Source: Candidatus Hydrogenedentota bacterium (lineage in GTDB: Bacteria > Hydrogenedentota > Hydrogenedentia > Hydrogenedentales > CAITNO01). Taken from it: a DNA stretch of 32,150 nucleotides. Shown here piece by piece: positions 17,015-24,747 of this stretch (within the stretch, counting starts at the first letter, position 1; each line of letters opens with the position of its first letter). The position numbers and the translations under genes were made by a program. The stretch is from contig JAAYBR010000056.1 in the NCBI GenBank assembly GCA_012730045.1, positions 1 to 32,150 on the forward strand. Direction: 5' to 3'. The notes under the pieces were generated by a model that saw only the letters and a list, made by a program, of their open reading frames with translations, searched no databases and was not told the DNA's origin.

Positions 17015-17629
17015 TCAGGAGGCCATTGCGCGGGCGTTCTCGGCGGACGCGCCGGCCGCGGCCTGCGCCGCGAGCACCCGCTGCGCCAGTTCGCTGATGT
17101 CCACCATCACCGGAATGGTCTCGGAACCCATGTAGAACTCCGGCTCCCCCATGTGCCGCATGGGAATGCCCCGGCGCAGCAGCCGGTCGTGGAATCCGGC
17201 GTCCACGGTGCTCACCGCGTACCGGAGACCGCTCATGATGCAGAACTCCAGGGCTTTGGAGAAAAGCGCGGCGTAGGCCTTGCCGCCCCGGTGCCCCGGA
17301 CGGATCACCATGGTGCCGACCTCCACCACAGAGGCCAGGTCGGCCCGGGCCAACAGCTCCCGCGCCCAGTCCTCAATGCCGAAATGGGTGAAGGAGGCCA
17401 GACGGAAAATGCTCTCGTGCCGGGGCTTCGGGTCAGTGACCAGCCGCAGCGACCCCACGGGCACGCCGTTCTCACTGGCCACAAAGTGGATAAAGTCGGG
17501 GTAGTCCTCGTTTTCCAGGACCACACCGTACTCGTTCGCCTCGATGTACCCTTCCTCCAGGTAGATTTCGTATTCCAGCTGCTTCGCCGCCTCGTTCCCG
17601 CCGGTATAGGCTTCCACGGTAATGCTCAT
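17015..17629 (-). CDS. LuxI/FeeM-like N-acyltransferase (GNAT superfamily)
   Basis: A 204-residue protein resembling N-acyl amino acid synthases and the exosortase-associated acyltransferases related to autoinducer synthase LuxI. The early segment YEIYLEEGYI with acidic residues, HFVASENGVPVGSLRLV (about 49-65), then VVEVGTMVIRPGHRG (about 101-115) follow the family order; the last one is the acyl-carrier pantetheine loop region. Such enzymes join an acyl chain from acyl-ACP to an amino acid or lactone. The substrate is unknown. The ATG at 17629 has AAGGAG 12 nt upstream. The next gene downstream is another GNAT-like protein. A TTGACA (minus strand 17754-17749) upstream may be its -35, but the -10 is poor. 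Confidence 0.65.
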   Translation of the reverse strand: MSITVEAYTGGNEAAKQLEYEIYLEEGYIEANEYGVVLENEDYPDFIHFVASENGVPVGSLRLVTDPKPRHESIFRLASFTHFGIEDWARELLARADLASVVEVGTMVIRPGHRGGKAYAALFSKALEFCIMSGLRYAVSTVDAGFHDRLLRRGIPMRHMGEPEFYMGSETIPVMVDISELAQRVLAAQAAAGASAENARAMAS

Positions 17630-17780
17630 GACTGTGGGATAACTCCTTGGCTTGCCTTGAGTTGTCCGGACCGAACCGCGCCGGTTCCGGAAAAAACCTC
17701 TGCGCACAATACCGGCGGCCCCGGGAAGTGTTACAGGTGCGCGGTTTTGTCAAGAGTTGACCGGCGCGCGCGGGAGGGGA

Positions 17781-19232
17781 TCAGACGTCCGCCCCGGGGA
17801 CACTGCGGGGACGGCGCGCGATGTCGCCCGCAATCACCCGGGCAATGTCTTCGGCGTCGTGGGAAGTGTGCGCCTCAAGATAGCGCTGGAGGCAGGCGGC
17901 GCGGGTCTCGATGGAGAGCCCCCAGCTCTTGCCGGTCGCCTCCCAGGTCTCCGCGCTGAGCAGCAGGAAGGCCTCGAAGGGGGAGGACTTCGTTGCGAAG
18001 ACCCGTTCCATGGTGCGCGGAAAGGCCCCGCAGTTGAAGTACCGGTCAAAATGGCGCGAAAAGCGCTTCAGCCGCTGAAGGGTGAAAAAGGAGAGTTCTT
18101 TTGTCTCAAGCACCTCGTAGGGGGGCTCCGGCGAGAACAGTGCGCCCTCGGGCGGGGCCTGGTCCATCGGCGAGCCGGGCAGGCACTTCAGGATGCCCAC
18201 CTGGATTTCCGGGATGCCCGTGGAAAGCAGCCGGTCGAACCCCTCGCCAAAGGCGGCCAGCCCCTCGCCGGGCAGTCCGGCGATGAGGTCCGCGTGGATG
18301 CGGGCACCGGTGTTCTTGCGGAGCGTATGAAGGGCCGCCAGGGCCCGGTCGGGGCTTTGGGGGCGGTGGACGGCTTCCAGGGTGGCGGGGGACAGGCTCT
18401 GGACCCCCACTTCGAGGTGAAGGCCGTTCCTCGGGAACCGCGCGAGCATCTCCACCATGGCGTCCGACAGCAGCTCGGGATGCAGCTCCAGATGCAGCTC
18501 CATGCCCGGCTGCCACCGCTCCAGGAAAAACTCCAGCACGGCGTGGAAGCGGTCCAGCCGCGCGTTGAACGTGCGGTCCACGAACTTGAAGCGCCGCGCG
18601 CCCCGCGCGAGGAGCGCGCCCATGGCCGCGAAGAGCGGCGGCAGGGGGAAGAAGCGCATTTTGTGCTCCCGCGCCGACACGCAGAACGCGCACCGGCCCA
18701 GGCAGCCCCGCGACGTCTCCACATACAGCACCCGGTGGGCGATGTCCTCGTCCGTGCAGGCGGCGTAAGGAAGCTCCAGGGTGTTCAGGTCGCACGGCGG
18801 CGGCGTGATCACCCGGCCCGGCGGCGGGGCGTTCTTAAGCAGTTTCACGCACAGCGCGGGGAACGCCGCCTCACCCTCGCCGCGCACCAGATAGTCCGCC
18901 GCGTAGTCCGTCTCCGCCGTGTCCGACCAGGTTTCCGGCCCGCCCACCACGACCCACAGCGCCGGACGCAGCCGTTTCAGCAGGCGGGCCAGCCGGCGGA
19001 CCGTGTCGGCGTTCCAGATGTAGGCGCCCAGGCCGACCACGCCGGGGTTGCACGCCAGAATCGCCTCCGCCATGTCCGCCGGGGCGTCGTCCTGCGTGAA
19101 CTCGAAACACCGGCAGCGCGGGCGGAGCGGGCCCATGTTGGCCGCGACACAGCGCTGCCCGAACGCGGTGTGCGAATACCGCGCCACCACGGTGGCCAGG
19201 ACGATGCTGTTTTCCCCGGGAACTTCGGTCAT
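17781..19232 (-). CDS. B12-binding-domain radical SAM protein (DUF4080-like)
   Basis: A 483-residue protein with an N-terminal cobalamin-binding-like Rossmann domain (about 1-140; VVGLGAYIWN and VVVGGPETW are its strands), a radical SAM core with the cluster motif CLGRCAFC (Cys177, Cys181, Cys184), and a C-terminal region of the type called DUF4080 (EIQVGILKCLPGSP, then QRLKRFSRHFDRYFN). KFVDRTFN (about 216-223) is also typical of that group. The family uses a 4Fe-4S cluster and S-adenosylmethionine to start radical chemistry; its reaction is unknown. It lies 151 nt upstream of the LuxI/FeeM-like gene, so it may or may not share a transcript with it. Confidence 0.82.
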   Translation of the reverse strand: MTEVPGENSIVLATVVARYSHTAFGQRCVAANMGPLRPRCRCFEFTQDDAPADMAEAILACNPGVVGLGAYIWNADTVRRLARLLKRLRPALWVVVGGPETWSDTAETDYAADYLVRGEGEAAFPALCVKLLKNAPPPGRVITPPPCDLNTLELPYAACTDEDIAHRVLYVETSRGCLGRCAFCVSAREHKMRFFPLPPLFAAMGALLARGARRFKFVDRTFNARLDRFHAVLEFFLERWQPGMELHLELHPELLSDAMVEMLARFPRNGLHLEVGVQSLSPATLEAVHRPQSPDRALAALHTLRKNTGARIHADLIAGLPGEGLAAFGEGFDRLLSTGIPEIQVGILKCLPGSPMDQAPPEGALFSPEPPYEVLETKELSFFTLQRLKRFSRHFDRYFNCGAFPRTMERVFATKSSPFEAFLLLSAETWEATGKSWGLSIETRAACLQRYLEAHTSHDAEDIARVIAGDIARRPRSVPGADV

Positions 19233-19334
19233 GGATTCCCGCCTCTTCCGTTTTCACTCGGGACACATGATCAGAACACGCGCCCCGGCGGCAAGTCAAG
19301 CGCCAAAGGGGCCCGGCGGACTGCTACGGCCACC

Positions 19335-19603
19335 CCCTGATCGCCGGATAAGATATTGCGAGAACCGAAGCCGAGGCGGGAACGAGGTTGCCGCGCTTCG
19401 GTCGCAATGACGGGAAAACGCGCGTCATTGCGGGGAGGCCGCCCCGGCCGACGCGGCAACCTCTTGTCGGAAAGCCCAAAAATTCTCCGCATCTCAATGG
19501 GTGAGTTAGCGCCTTTGACAGCGCCGATGCTGTCAGCGCGAACCCGCAAGGCGTGCCCTGCCTCGAACACATCCGCGACCGCCGCTTGTCCGGCGATCCG
19601 GGG
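19335..19603. mobile_element. MITE-like palindromic element with terminal inverted repeats
   Basis: The ends are near-perfect inverted repeats: 19339-19352 (GATCGCCGGATAAG) against 19585-19598 (its complement with one change), extended by C/G runs outside. Nested inside are perfect inverted pairs 19384-19395/19452-19463, 19403-19412/19423-19432 and 19516-19522/19529-19535. No transposase is encoded. Related ends occur at 30608-30624 and 31970-32040. Confidence 0.55.
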
Positions 19604-19652
19604 GGGGGGCGTGGCGGTCTGTCCCCCGTCCATGCCGGCCAACAGCCGGGAC

Positions 19653-19681
19653 TTGACGCGGGGGACGGAACACGCTAGTAT
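19653..19681 (+). promoter_or_regulatory. Strong sigma70-type promoter of the giant gene
   Basis: TTGACG (19653-19658), a 17-nt spacer and TAGTAT (19676-19681). The implied start near 19688 leaves a leader of about 67 nt before the ATG at 19755, which has AAGGAGG at 19741-19747. Confidence 0.65.
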
Positions 19682-19754
19682 TACAGTGCAAGTTATATGC
19701 ATGGTCGGTTGGTGCGGCACGGTCCCCTGTCGGGGATGACAAGGAGGTCTCTTG

Positions 19755-22700
19755 ATGAACAGAATGTGGGTGCTTCTTGGGGTGGCGGCGCTGGCGGGGG
19801 TTGCGTGTCTGGGGGTGGGGTGCAAGCCCGGGGAGCCGTTGGCGGGGTTCACCGCCGATCCGACGAGCGGGGTGGCCCCGCTGAAGGTCCAGTTCACGGA
19901 CCGCTCGGTCGTCACCAGGGAGTCCACGATCGCGGGGTGGTCGTGGACCTTTGGGGACGGGGGCACGTCCACGGAGCAGCATCCGGAACACACCTATGCG
20001 GCGGCGGGGAACTACACCGTCTCGCTCACTGTGACCAGCAGTTACGGAAAGACCAACGTGGTTACTCTGGCGGAGTATGTAAAGGTTGTGCCCGCGGGTG
20101 AACCACCGTTACCGGTCCCCAACGTGGTGGGCATGGTCCAGGCGGATGCAGAGGCGGCGATCACGGGCGCGGGCTTGGTGGTTGGGACGGTGACGGAGGC
20201 GCACCACGCCACGGTTCCCGCCGGGAATGTCATCAGCCAGAACCCGGCGGCGGGCGTCGAAGTCGCCTCCGGCTCCGCAGTCAGCCTGGTGGTGAGCAGG
20301 GGGCCGCAGCCAGTGGCCGTTCCGGATGTTGTGGACATGGCGCGCGTCGCGGCGGAGGCCGCCATTACCGCCGCAGGCTTGACCGCGGGCACGGTGACGG
20401 AGGAATTCAGCGCCACGGTTCCCGCCGGGAATGTCATCCGCCAGAACCCTGTGGCGGGCACCAGCGTGGCGCCGGGAAGCACGGTGGCGCTGGTTGTAAG
20501 TCTCGGGCCGGAGATGATCACCGTCCCGAGTGTAGTGGGTATGTCCCAGTCTGCGGCGCAGGCTGCTATTACGGGTGCCGGCCTTGCTGTGGGCACGGTA
20601 ATGGAGCAATATCACGCGACCATCCCCGCAGGCCAGGTCAGCAGCCAGAACCCTGCGTCGGGTACTGAGTTGGCACCAGGTTCGGTGATAAATTTGGTGG
20701 TTTCCCGCGGGCCGTGGCTCGGCGGGGACGCAGTGACGATCCTCCTTCCGGGGAACGTACCGCTGGAGCTGATGCGGATACCGGCGGGGAGTTTTCTGAT
20801 GGGCTCTCCGGATACGGAACAGGGCCGGAGCGAGGGCGATCGTGAGGGCCCGGTGCATGCGGTGACCATTGGGTATGATTTCTACATGGGGAAGTATGAG
20901 GTGACGCAGGGGCAGTGGCTGGCGGTGATGGGATCGTGGCCGGACAGGGCGCCGGAGTATTATGGAGTGGGGGCCAATTATCCCGCCTATTACGTCTCGT
21001 GGGACGACGCCCAGGCGTTCATCACGGCGGTGAACGCGCACATCACGGAGACGGGCCAGGGTACGGCGACGCTGCGTCTGCCGAGCGAGGCGGAGTGGGA
21101 GTATGCCTGCCGGGCGGGCACGCAGACGCGGTTCTACTTCGGGGACTCCTTGGGGGGGGAGGAAGAGTGGTGTGCGGATGATGGCGTACGTAGCCAGTAC
21201 ATGTGGTGGCACTGCGGACAAAACATGACTATTGCCAACAATCCAGTGGGCGGGCTGCTTCCGAACTTATTTGGATTGCACGACATGAGCGGGAACGTGT
21301 CGGAGTGGTGCGAGGACTGGTGGCACGATGACTACGTTGGAGCGCCGGTGGACGGTAGCCCTTGGATAGTTCCTTCGACGTCGGCCCGGATTGCTCGGGG
21401 TAGTGGCTACTACGCAATAGAATGCCGTTCGGCGAGTCGCGGCGCCTGTAGTCCGTGGGGCAGATTAGAATCAGTGGGATTCCGCTTGGCCTCAGATCAA
21501 GGCGAAGGTGAGGGTGAGGGTGAGGGTGAACCCGCCCTAATAACGGTCCCGAATGTAGTGGGCATGACCCAGTCTGCGGCGCAGGTCGCCATTACGGGTA
21601 GCGGCCTTGTCGTCGGGGCGGTAACCGAACAGTACCATGCGACCGTCCCGGCCGGACAGGTCCTCAGCCAGAACCCGGCGTCGGGTGTCAGCGTGGCAAC
21701 AGAAAGCGCGGTGGCGCTGGTTGTGAGTCTCGGGCCGGAGATGGTCACCGTCCCGAATGTTGTGGGCATGACCGAGTCCGAAGCGCAGACCGCTGTTACG
21801 GGTGCCGGCCTTGTCGTCGGGACGGTAACCGAACAGTATCACGCGACGGTCCCGGCCGGACAGGTGATTAGCCAGAACCCGGCGTCAGGTACCAGCGTGA
21901 CAGCGGGAAGCGCGGTGGCGTTGGTTGTGAGTCTCGGGCTGGAGATGGTCACCGTCCCGAATGTAGTGGGCATGATCCAGTCCGCGGCGCAGGCCGCTAT
22001 TACGGGTGCCGGCCTCCTTGTGGGCACGGTGACACAGCAGTATCACGCGACCATCCCGGCGGGACAGGTCATCAGCCAGAACCCTGCGGCGGGTGCCAGT
22101 GTGGCATCGGGTACAGCGGTGAACCTGGTGGTGAGCAGGGGGCCGCAGCCCGTGGCCGTTCCGGATGTTGTGGACATGGCGCGCGTGGCGGCGGAGGCCG
22201 CCATCACCGCCGTAGGCTTGACCGTGGGCACGGTGACTGAGGACTTTAGCGTCACGGTTCCTGCCGGTTTAGTCATCAGCCAGAACCCTGTGGCGGGCAC
22301 CAATGTTGCATCGGGTACAGCGGTGAACCTGGTGGTCTCCAGCGGCCCCTTTGTTGGTGAGACGGTGACGATCCTCCTCCCGGGTAATATGCCGCTGGAG
22401 CTGGTGCAGATACCGGCGGGGAGTTTCCAGATGGGCGCGCCAGAAACGGAGCGAGGTAATTGGGGTTCTGAGGACCTCGTGCACACGGTGACCATCGGGT
22501 ACGACTTCTACATGGGCAAGTACGAGGTGACACAGGGGCAGTGGCTGGCGGTGATGGGGTCGTGGCCGGGCGAGGAGGCACCGTCCTCCACCTACGGCGC
22601 GGGGGCCGACTATCCCGCCTATAACGTTTCGTGGGACGACGCCCAGGCGTTTATCACGGCGGTGAACGTGCACATCACGGCGACGGGCCAGGGGTCGGCG

Positions 22701-24365
22701 ACAATGCGCCTGCCGAGCGAGTCGGAGTGGGAGTATGCCTGCCGCGCCGGCACGCAGACGCGGTTCTACTTTGGGGACTCCCTGGGGGTGGCGGACTACT
22801 GCGAGGACGACGGCGTTCGCAGTCAGTACATGTGGTACTGCGGGAATAACGCGGACTATGGTAGCAAGCCGGTGGGCGGGTTGCTGCCGAACGGCCTCGG
22901 GCTCTACGATATGAGCGGGAACGTATACGAATGGTGTGAGGACTGGTTTCACGACGACTACACCGGGGCGCCGAGTGACGGAAGCGCGTGGGTAAGTCCA
23001 TCGGCCACGGCCCGGGTCGTCCGGGGCGGCAGCTGGTACTACGGCGCCCAGGACTGCCGCTCGGCGAATCGGTACTACGAAGACCCGTCGGGCCGGTACG
23101 ACATCATAGGATTCCGCCTGGTCTCAGTCCAGGGTGATGATGAACCTTTCCAAGTGACCGTCCCGAATGTTGTTGGGATGACGCAGATAACAGCGCATAG
23201 CGCAATTTTCGGTGCCGGCCTCCTTGTGGGCACGGTGACGCAGCAGCACCACGCGACTATTCCCGCTGGACAGGTCATTAGCCAGAACCCTGCGTCGGGT
23301 GCCAGTGTGGCATCAGGAAGCACCGTGGCGTTGGTTGTGAGTCTCGGGCCGGAGACGGTCACCGTCCCGGATGTTGTTGGCATGACCCAGTCCGAAGCGC
23401 AGACTGCTACTACGGGTGCCGGCCTTGTCGTCGGGGCGGTGACCGAACAGTACAACGCAATGGTTCCTGCGGGACAGGTCATCAGCCAGAACCCTGCGGC
23501 GGGTGCCGATGTGGTACTAGGTTCGATGGTAGATCTTGTGGTTTCCTGCGGGCCGTGGGACGGTGACGACACGGTAACGATACTGCTTCCAGGGGATGTG
23601 CCGCTGGAGCTGGTGCGGATTCCTGCAGGGAGTTTCCAGATGGGCGCGCCGTTCACGGAGTTGTTCCGGTTGAGTGCTGAGGGGCCTGTGCACACGGTGA
23701 CCATTGGGTATGATTTCTACATGGGGAAGTGTGAGGTGACGCAGGGGCAGTGGTTGGCGGTCATGGGAACAAACCCGGGCGGCAATACGTGGGATTCTGG
23801 GTCTGGTTTGGATTATCCCGCCTATTATGTGTCATGGGAGGACACGCAGGCGTTTGTCACGGCGCTAAACTCGCACATCACGGCGACGGGCCAGGGTCCG
23901 GCGACGCTGCGTCTGCCGAGCGAGGCGGAGTGGGAGTATGCCTGTCGCGCGGGCACGCAGACGCGGTTCTACTTCGGGGATTCGCTGGATGAAGAAGACT
24001 ACTATGACGCCCTCTGCTGGGATGACAGCGTTCGCAGCCAGTACATGTGGTATTGCGGGAACACCGGGATCTACGGAGAGCCTGGATGCGGAACCAGACC
24101 GGTGGGCGGGTTGTTGCCGAACGGTTTCGGGTTGCACGACATGAGCGGGAACGTGATGGAGTGGTGCGGGGACTGGTTTCACGACGACTACACGGGGGCG
24201 CCGACGGACGGGAGTGCCTGGGTGAGTCCTCCGGGCTCGTACCGGGTCTTCCGGGGCGGCAGTTGGGCCAACAGGACCCAGTACTGCCGCTCGGCGAGTC
24301 GCGGCTACAACACCCCGTCGTACGGGGGCAGCGGCGCAGGGTTCCGTTTGGCCTCCGTTCGTTAG
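19755..24365 (+). CDS. Giant PKD - nine PASTA - three SUMF1 domain predicted lipoprotein
   Basis: A 1536-residue protein. Order: signal peptide with a lipobox-like LGVGC (Cys23), PKD domain (about 32-112), PASTA 1-3 (121-324), SUMF1-1 (about 327-582), a Gly-Glu linker (583-592), PASTA 4-7 (598-869), SUMF1-2 (about 871-1126), PASTA 8-9 (1136-1271), SUMF1-3 (about 1273-1536). PASTA repeats (68-residue period, VPNVVGM start) usually bind cell-wall muropeptides in kinases and penicillin-binding proteins; PKD domains are surface modules. SUMF1 here lacks the first FGE cysteine (Tyr, Asn or gap where human Cys336 lies; the Cys341 position is kept), so it is more likely a structural or ligand-binding fold than a formylglycine maker. 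The ATG at 19755 has AAGGAGG 7 nt upstream. The gene is lower in GC than its neighbours. Confidence 0.88.
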   Translation: MNRMWVLLGVAALAGVACLGVGCKPGEPLAGFTADPTSGVAPLKVQFTDRSVVTRESTIAGWSWTFGDGGTSTEQHPEHTYAAAGNYTVSLTVTSSYGKTNVVTLAEYVKVVPAGEPPLPVPNVVGMVQADAEAAITGAGLVVGTVTEAHHATVPAGNVISQNPAAGVEVASGSAVSLVVSRGPQPVAVPDVVDMARVAAEAAITAAGLTAGTVTEEFSATVPAGNVIRQNPVAGTSVAPGSTVALVVSLGPEMITVPSVVGMSQSAAQAAITGAGLAVGTVMEQYHATIPAGQVSSQNPASGTELAPGSVINLVVSRGPWLGGDAVTILLPGNVPLELMRIPAGSFLMGSPDTEQGRSEGDREGPVHAVTIGYDFYMGKYEVTQGQWLAVMGSWPDRAPEYYGVGANYPAYYVSWDDAQAFITAVNAHITETGQGTATLRLPSEAEWEYACRAGTQTRFYFGDSLGGEEEWCADDGVRSQYMWWHCGQNMTIANNPVGGLLPNLFGLHDMSGNVSEWCEDWWHDDYVGAPVDGSPWIVPSTSARIARGSGYYAIECRSASRGACSPWGRLESVGFRLASDQGEGEGEGEGEPALITVPNVVGMTQSAAQVAITGSGLVVGAVTEQYHATVPAGQVLSQNPASGVSVATESAVALVVSLGPEMVTVPNVVGMTESEAQTAVTGAGLVVGTVTEQYHATVPAGQVISQNPASGTSVTAGSAVALVVSLGLEMVTVPNVVGMIQSAAQAAITGAGLLVGTVTQQYHATIPAGQVISQNPAAGASVASGTAVNLVVSRGPQPVAVPDVVDMARVAAEAAITAVGLTVGTVTEDFSVTVPAGLVISQNPVAGTNVASGTAVNLVVSSGPFVGETVTILLPGNMPLELVQIPAGSFQMGAPETERGNWGSEDLVHTVTIGYDFYMGKYEVTQGQWLAVMGSWPGEEAPSSTYGAGADYPAYNVSWDDAQAFITAVNVHITATGQGSATMRLPSESEWEYACRAGTQTRFYFGDSLGVADYCEDDGVRSQYMWYCGNNADYGSKPVGGLLPNGLGLYDMSGNVYEWCEDWFHDDYTGAPSDGSAWVSPSATARVVRGGSWYYGAQDCRSANRYYEDPSGRYDIIGFRLVSVQGDDEPFQVTVPNVVGMTQITAHSAIFGAGLLVGTVTQQHHATIPAGQVISQNPASGASVASGSTVALVVSLGPETVTVPDVVGMTQSEAQTATTGAGLVVGAVTEQYNAMVPAGQVISQNPAAGADVVLGSMVDLVVSCGPWDGDDTVTILLPGDVPLELVRIPAGSFQMGAPFTELFRLSAEGPVHTVTIGYDFYMGKCEVTQGQWLAVMGTNPGGNTWDSGSGLDYPAYYVSWEDTQAFVTALNSHITATGQGPATLRLPSEAEWEYACRAGTQTRFYFGDSLDEEDYYDALCWDDSVRSQYMWYCGNTGIYGEPGCGTRPVGGLLPNGFGLHDMSGNVMEWCGDWFHDDYTGAPTDGSAWVSPPGSYRVFRGGSWANRTQYCRSASRGYNTPSYGGSGAGFRLASVR
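20115..20726 (+). repeat. PASTA array 1 (three 204-bp units)
   Basis: Three consecutive 68-codon units start at 20115, 20319 and 20523. The second unit (VPDVVDMARV type) recurs almost unchanged as the seventh PASTA unit of the protein, which indicates duplication of whole cassettes. Confidence 0.85.
21402..21476 (+). other. Variable C-terminal segment of SUMF1-1
   Basis: Segment between the RG motif and GFR of the first SUMF1 domain. The part from Cys to GFR has the same 21-residue length as in the other two copies, with fixed C, R, S, A, R, P and GFR positions. Its third codon bases differ from the other copies, and it is two residues shorter before the Cys. Confidence 0.55.
21501..21530 (+). 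repeat. Gly-Glu linker repeat (GGTGAG units)
   Basis: Five Gly-Glu dipeptides coded mostly by GGTGAG join SUMF1-1 to PASTA array 2. Such linkers are frequent in large surface proteins of Hydrogenedentota-like genomes, as far as I recall. Confidence 0.8.
21546..22361 (+). repeat. PASTA array 2 (four 204-bp units)
   Basis: Units begin at 21546, 21750, 21954 and 22158. The fourth is the VPDVVDMARV type also seen as unit 2 of array 1. Confidence 0.85.
23037..23108 (+). other. Variable C-terminal segment of SUMF1-2
   Basis: Twenty-four codons between GGSW and GFR. Compared with the segment at 24267-24338, 15 codons change the amino acid and 13 of those keep the third base, so changes fall on first and second positions. 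Confidence 0.55.
23160..23567 (+). repeat. PASTA array 3 (two 204-bp units)
   Basis: Units begin at 23160 and 23364 and lead into the last SUMF1 domain. Unit counts per cassette are therefore three, four and two. Confidence 0.85.
24267..24338 (+). other. Variable C-terminal segment of SUMF1-3
   Basis: Twenty-four codons between GGSW and GFR at the extreme C-terminus of the protein, the place where variable repeats lie in known diversity-generating retroelement target proteins. It aligns without gaps to 23037-23108. Confidence 0.55.
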
Positions 24366-24747
24366 GCGCGTTCCGGTGTTCCTGTCGGGCTCAGGCACAA
24401 GCAGGCAGAGAAACGGAAACGACGCCGGGCAAGGCCCGTGCGCAGCCGGGATGCATCCGGTGACGGTGTCGGCAAGAATGGTGGTTTTTCGGCTGGAGGA
24501 CTGTTTGCCCTGTAAACATATTCGGAAATTTTCGTTGACATTCCAGCAGGCGCCAAGTAGTTGTCATAACGCACCTAAGCGACAAAGCAGAGTTAGATAC
24601 TAGCAAATGCGGCCCCGTTTCAAAAAGAAGTCCACGGACGGGTCACGGTCCCTTTCGCCCCTCCGGCGGCGCTTTTGATTTCCGTTGGGGGGGCGGCGTA
24701 TAGTCAACAGGCAAACCGGGGACCGATCCGGTCCGGGATTGCAGCCG
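24366..24747. other. Gene-free stretch between the giant gene and the HNH gene
   Basis: This 382-nt stretch has a small hairpin (CGGGC-aag-GCCCG, 24426-24438) without a T run, a palindrome around 24446-24460, and a TTGACA (24535-24540) followed after 17 nt by a poor -10. No template repeat matching the variable segments is visible, and no gene is supported. The HNH promoter lies at its right end. Confidence 0.5.
24675..24704 (+). promoter_or_regulatory. Promoter of the HNH endonuclease gene
   Basis: TTGATT (24675-24680), an 18-nt G-rich spacer and TATAGT (24699-24704). The start codon follows 44 nt after the -10 box. Confidence 0.55.

Larger units (their letters stand above)
19233..19754. 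other. Gene-free stretch with a MITE-like element and a promoter
   Basis: This 522-nt gap lies between the divergent radical SAM gene and the giant PKD-PASTA-SUMF1 gene. It contains the palindromic element at 19335-19603 (ending in a run of ten G at 19600-19609) and a strong promoter at 19653-19681. Small frames over it have no coding character. Confidence 0.65.

Noticed and set aside
17781-19232. Radical SAM gene as certain first gene of an acyltransferase biosynthetic operon
   Set aside because: The gap to the LuxI/FeeM-like gene is 151 nt and contains a TTGACA, so a separate transcript is just as likely; the link is kept only as a possibility.
19755-24365. CRISPR or phage-like direct repeats in the 204-bp periodic region
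   Set aside because: The period equals 68 codons, the frame stays open, and the units translate to PASTA domains; repeats are not separated by unique spacers.
24376-24603. Small plus-strand open frame (75 codons) after the giant gene
   Set aside because: No ribosome site, no hydrophobic or conserved pattern, and it overlaps hairpin-rich intergenic DNA.
24366-24747. Template repeat or small RNA of a diversity-generating retroelement after the giant gene
   Set aside because: No sequence matching the variable segments was found by eye, and no reverse transcriptase frame is present in the window.
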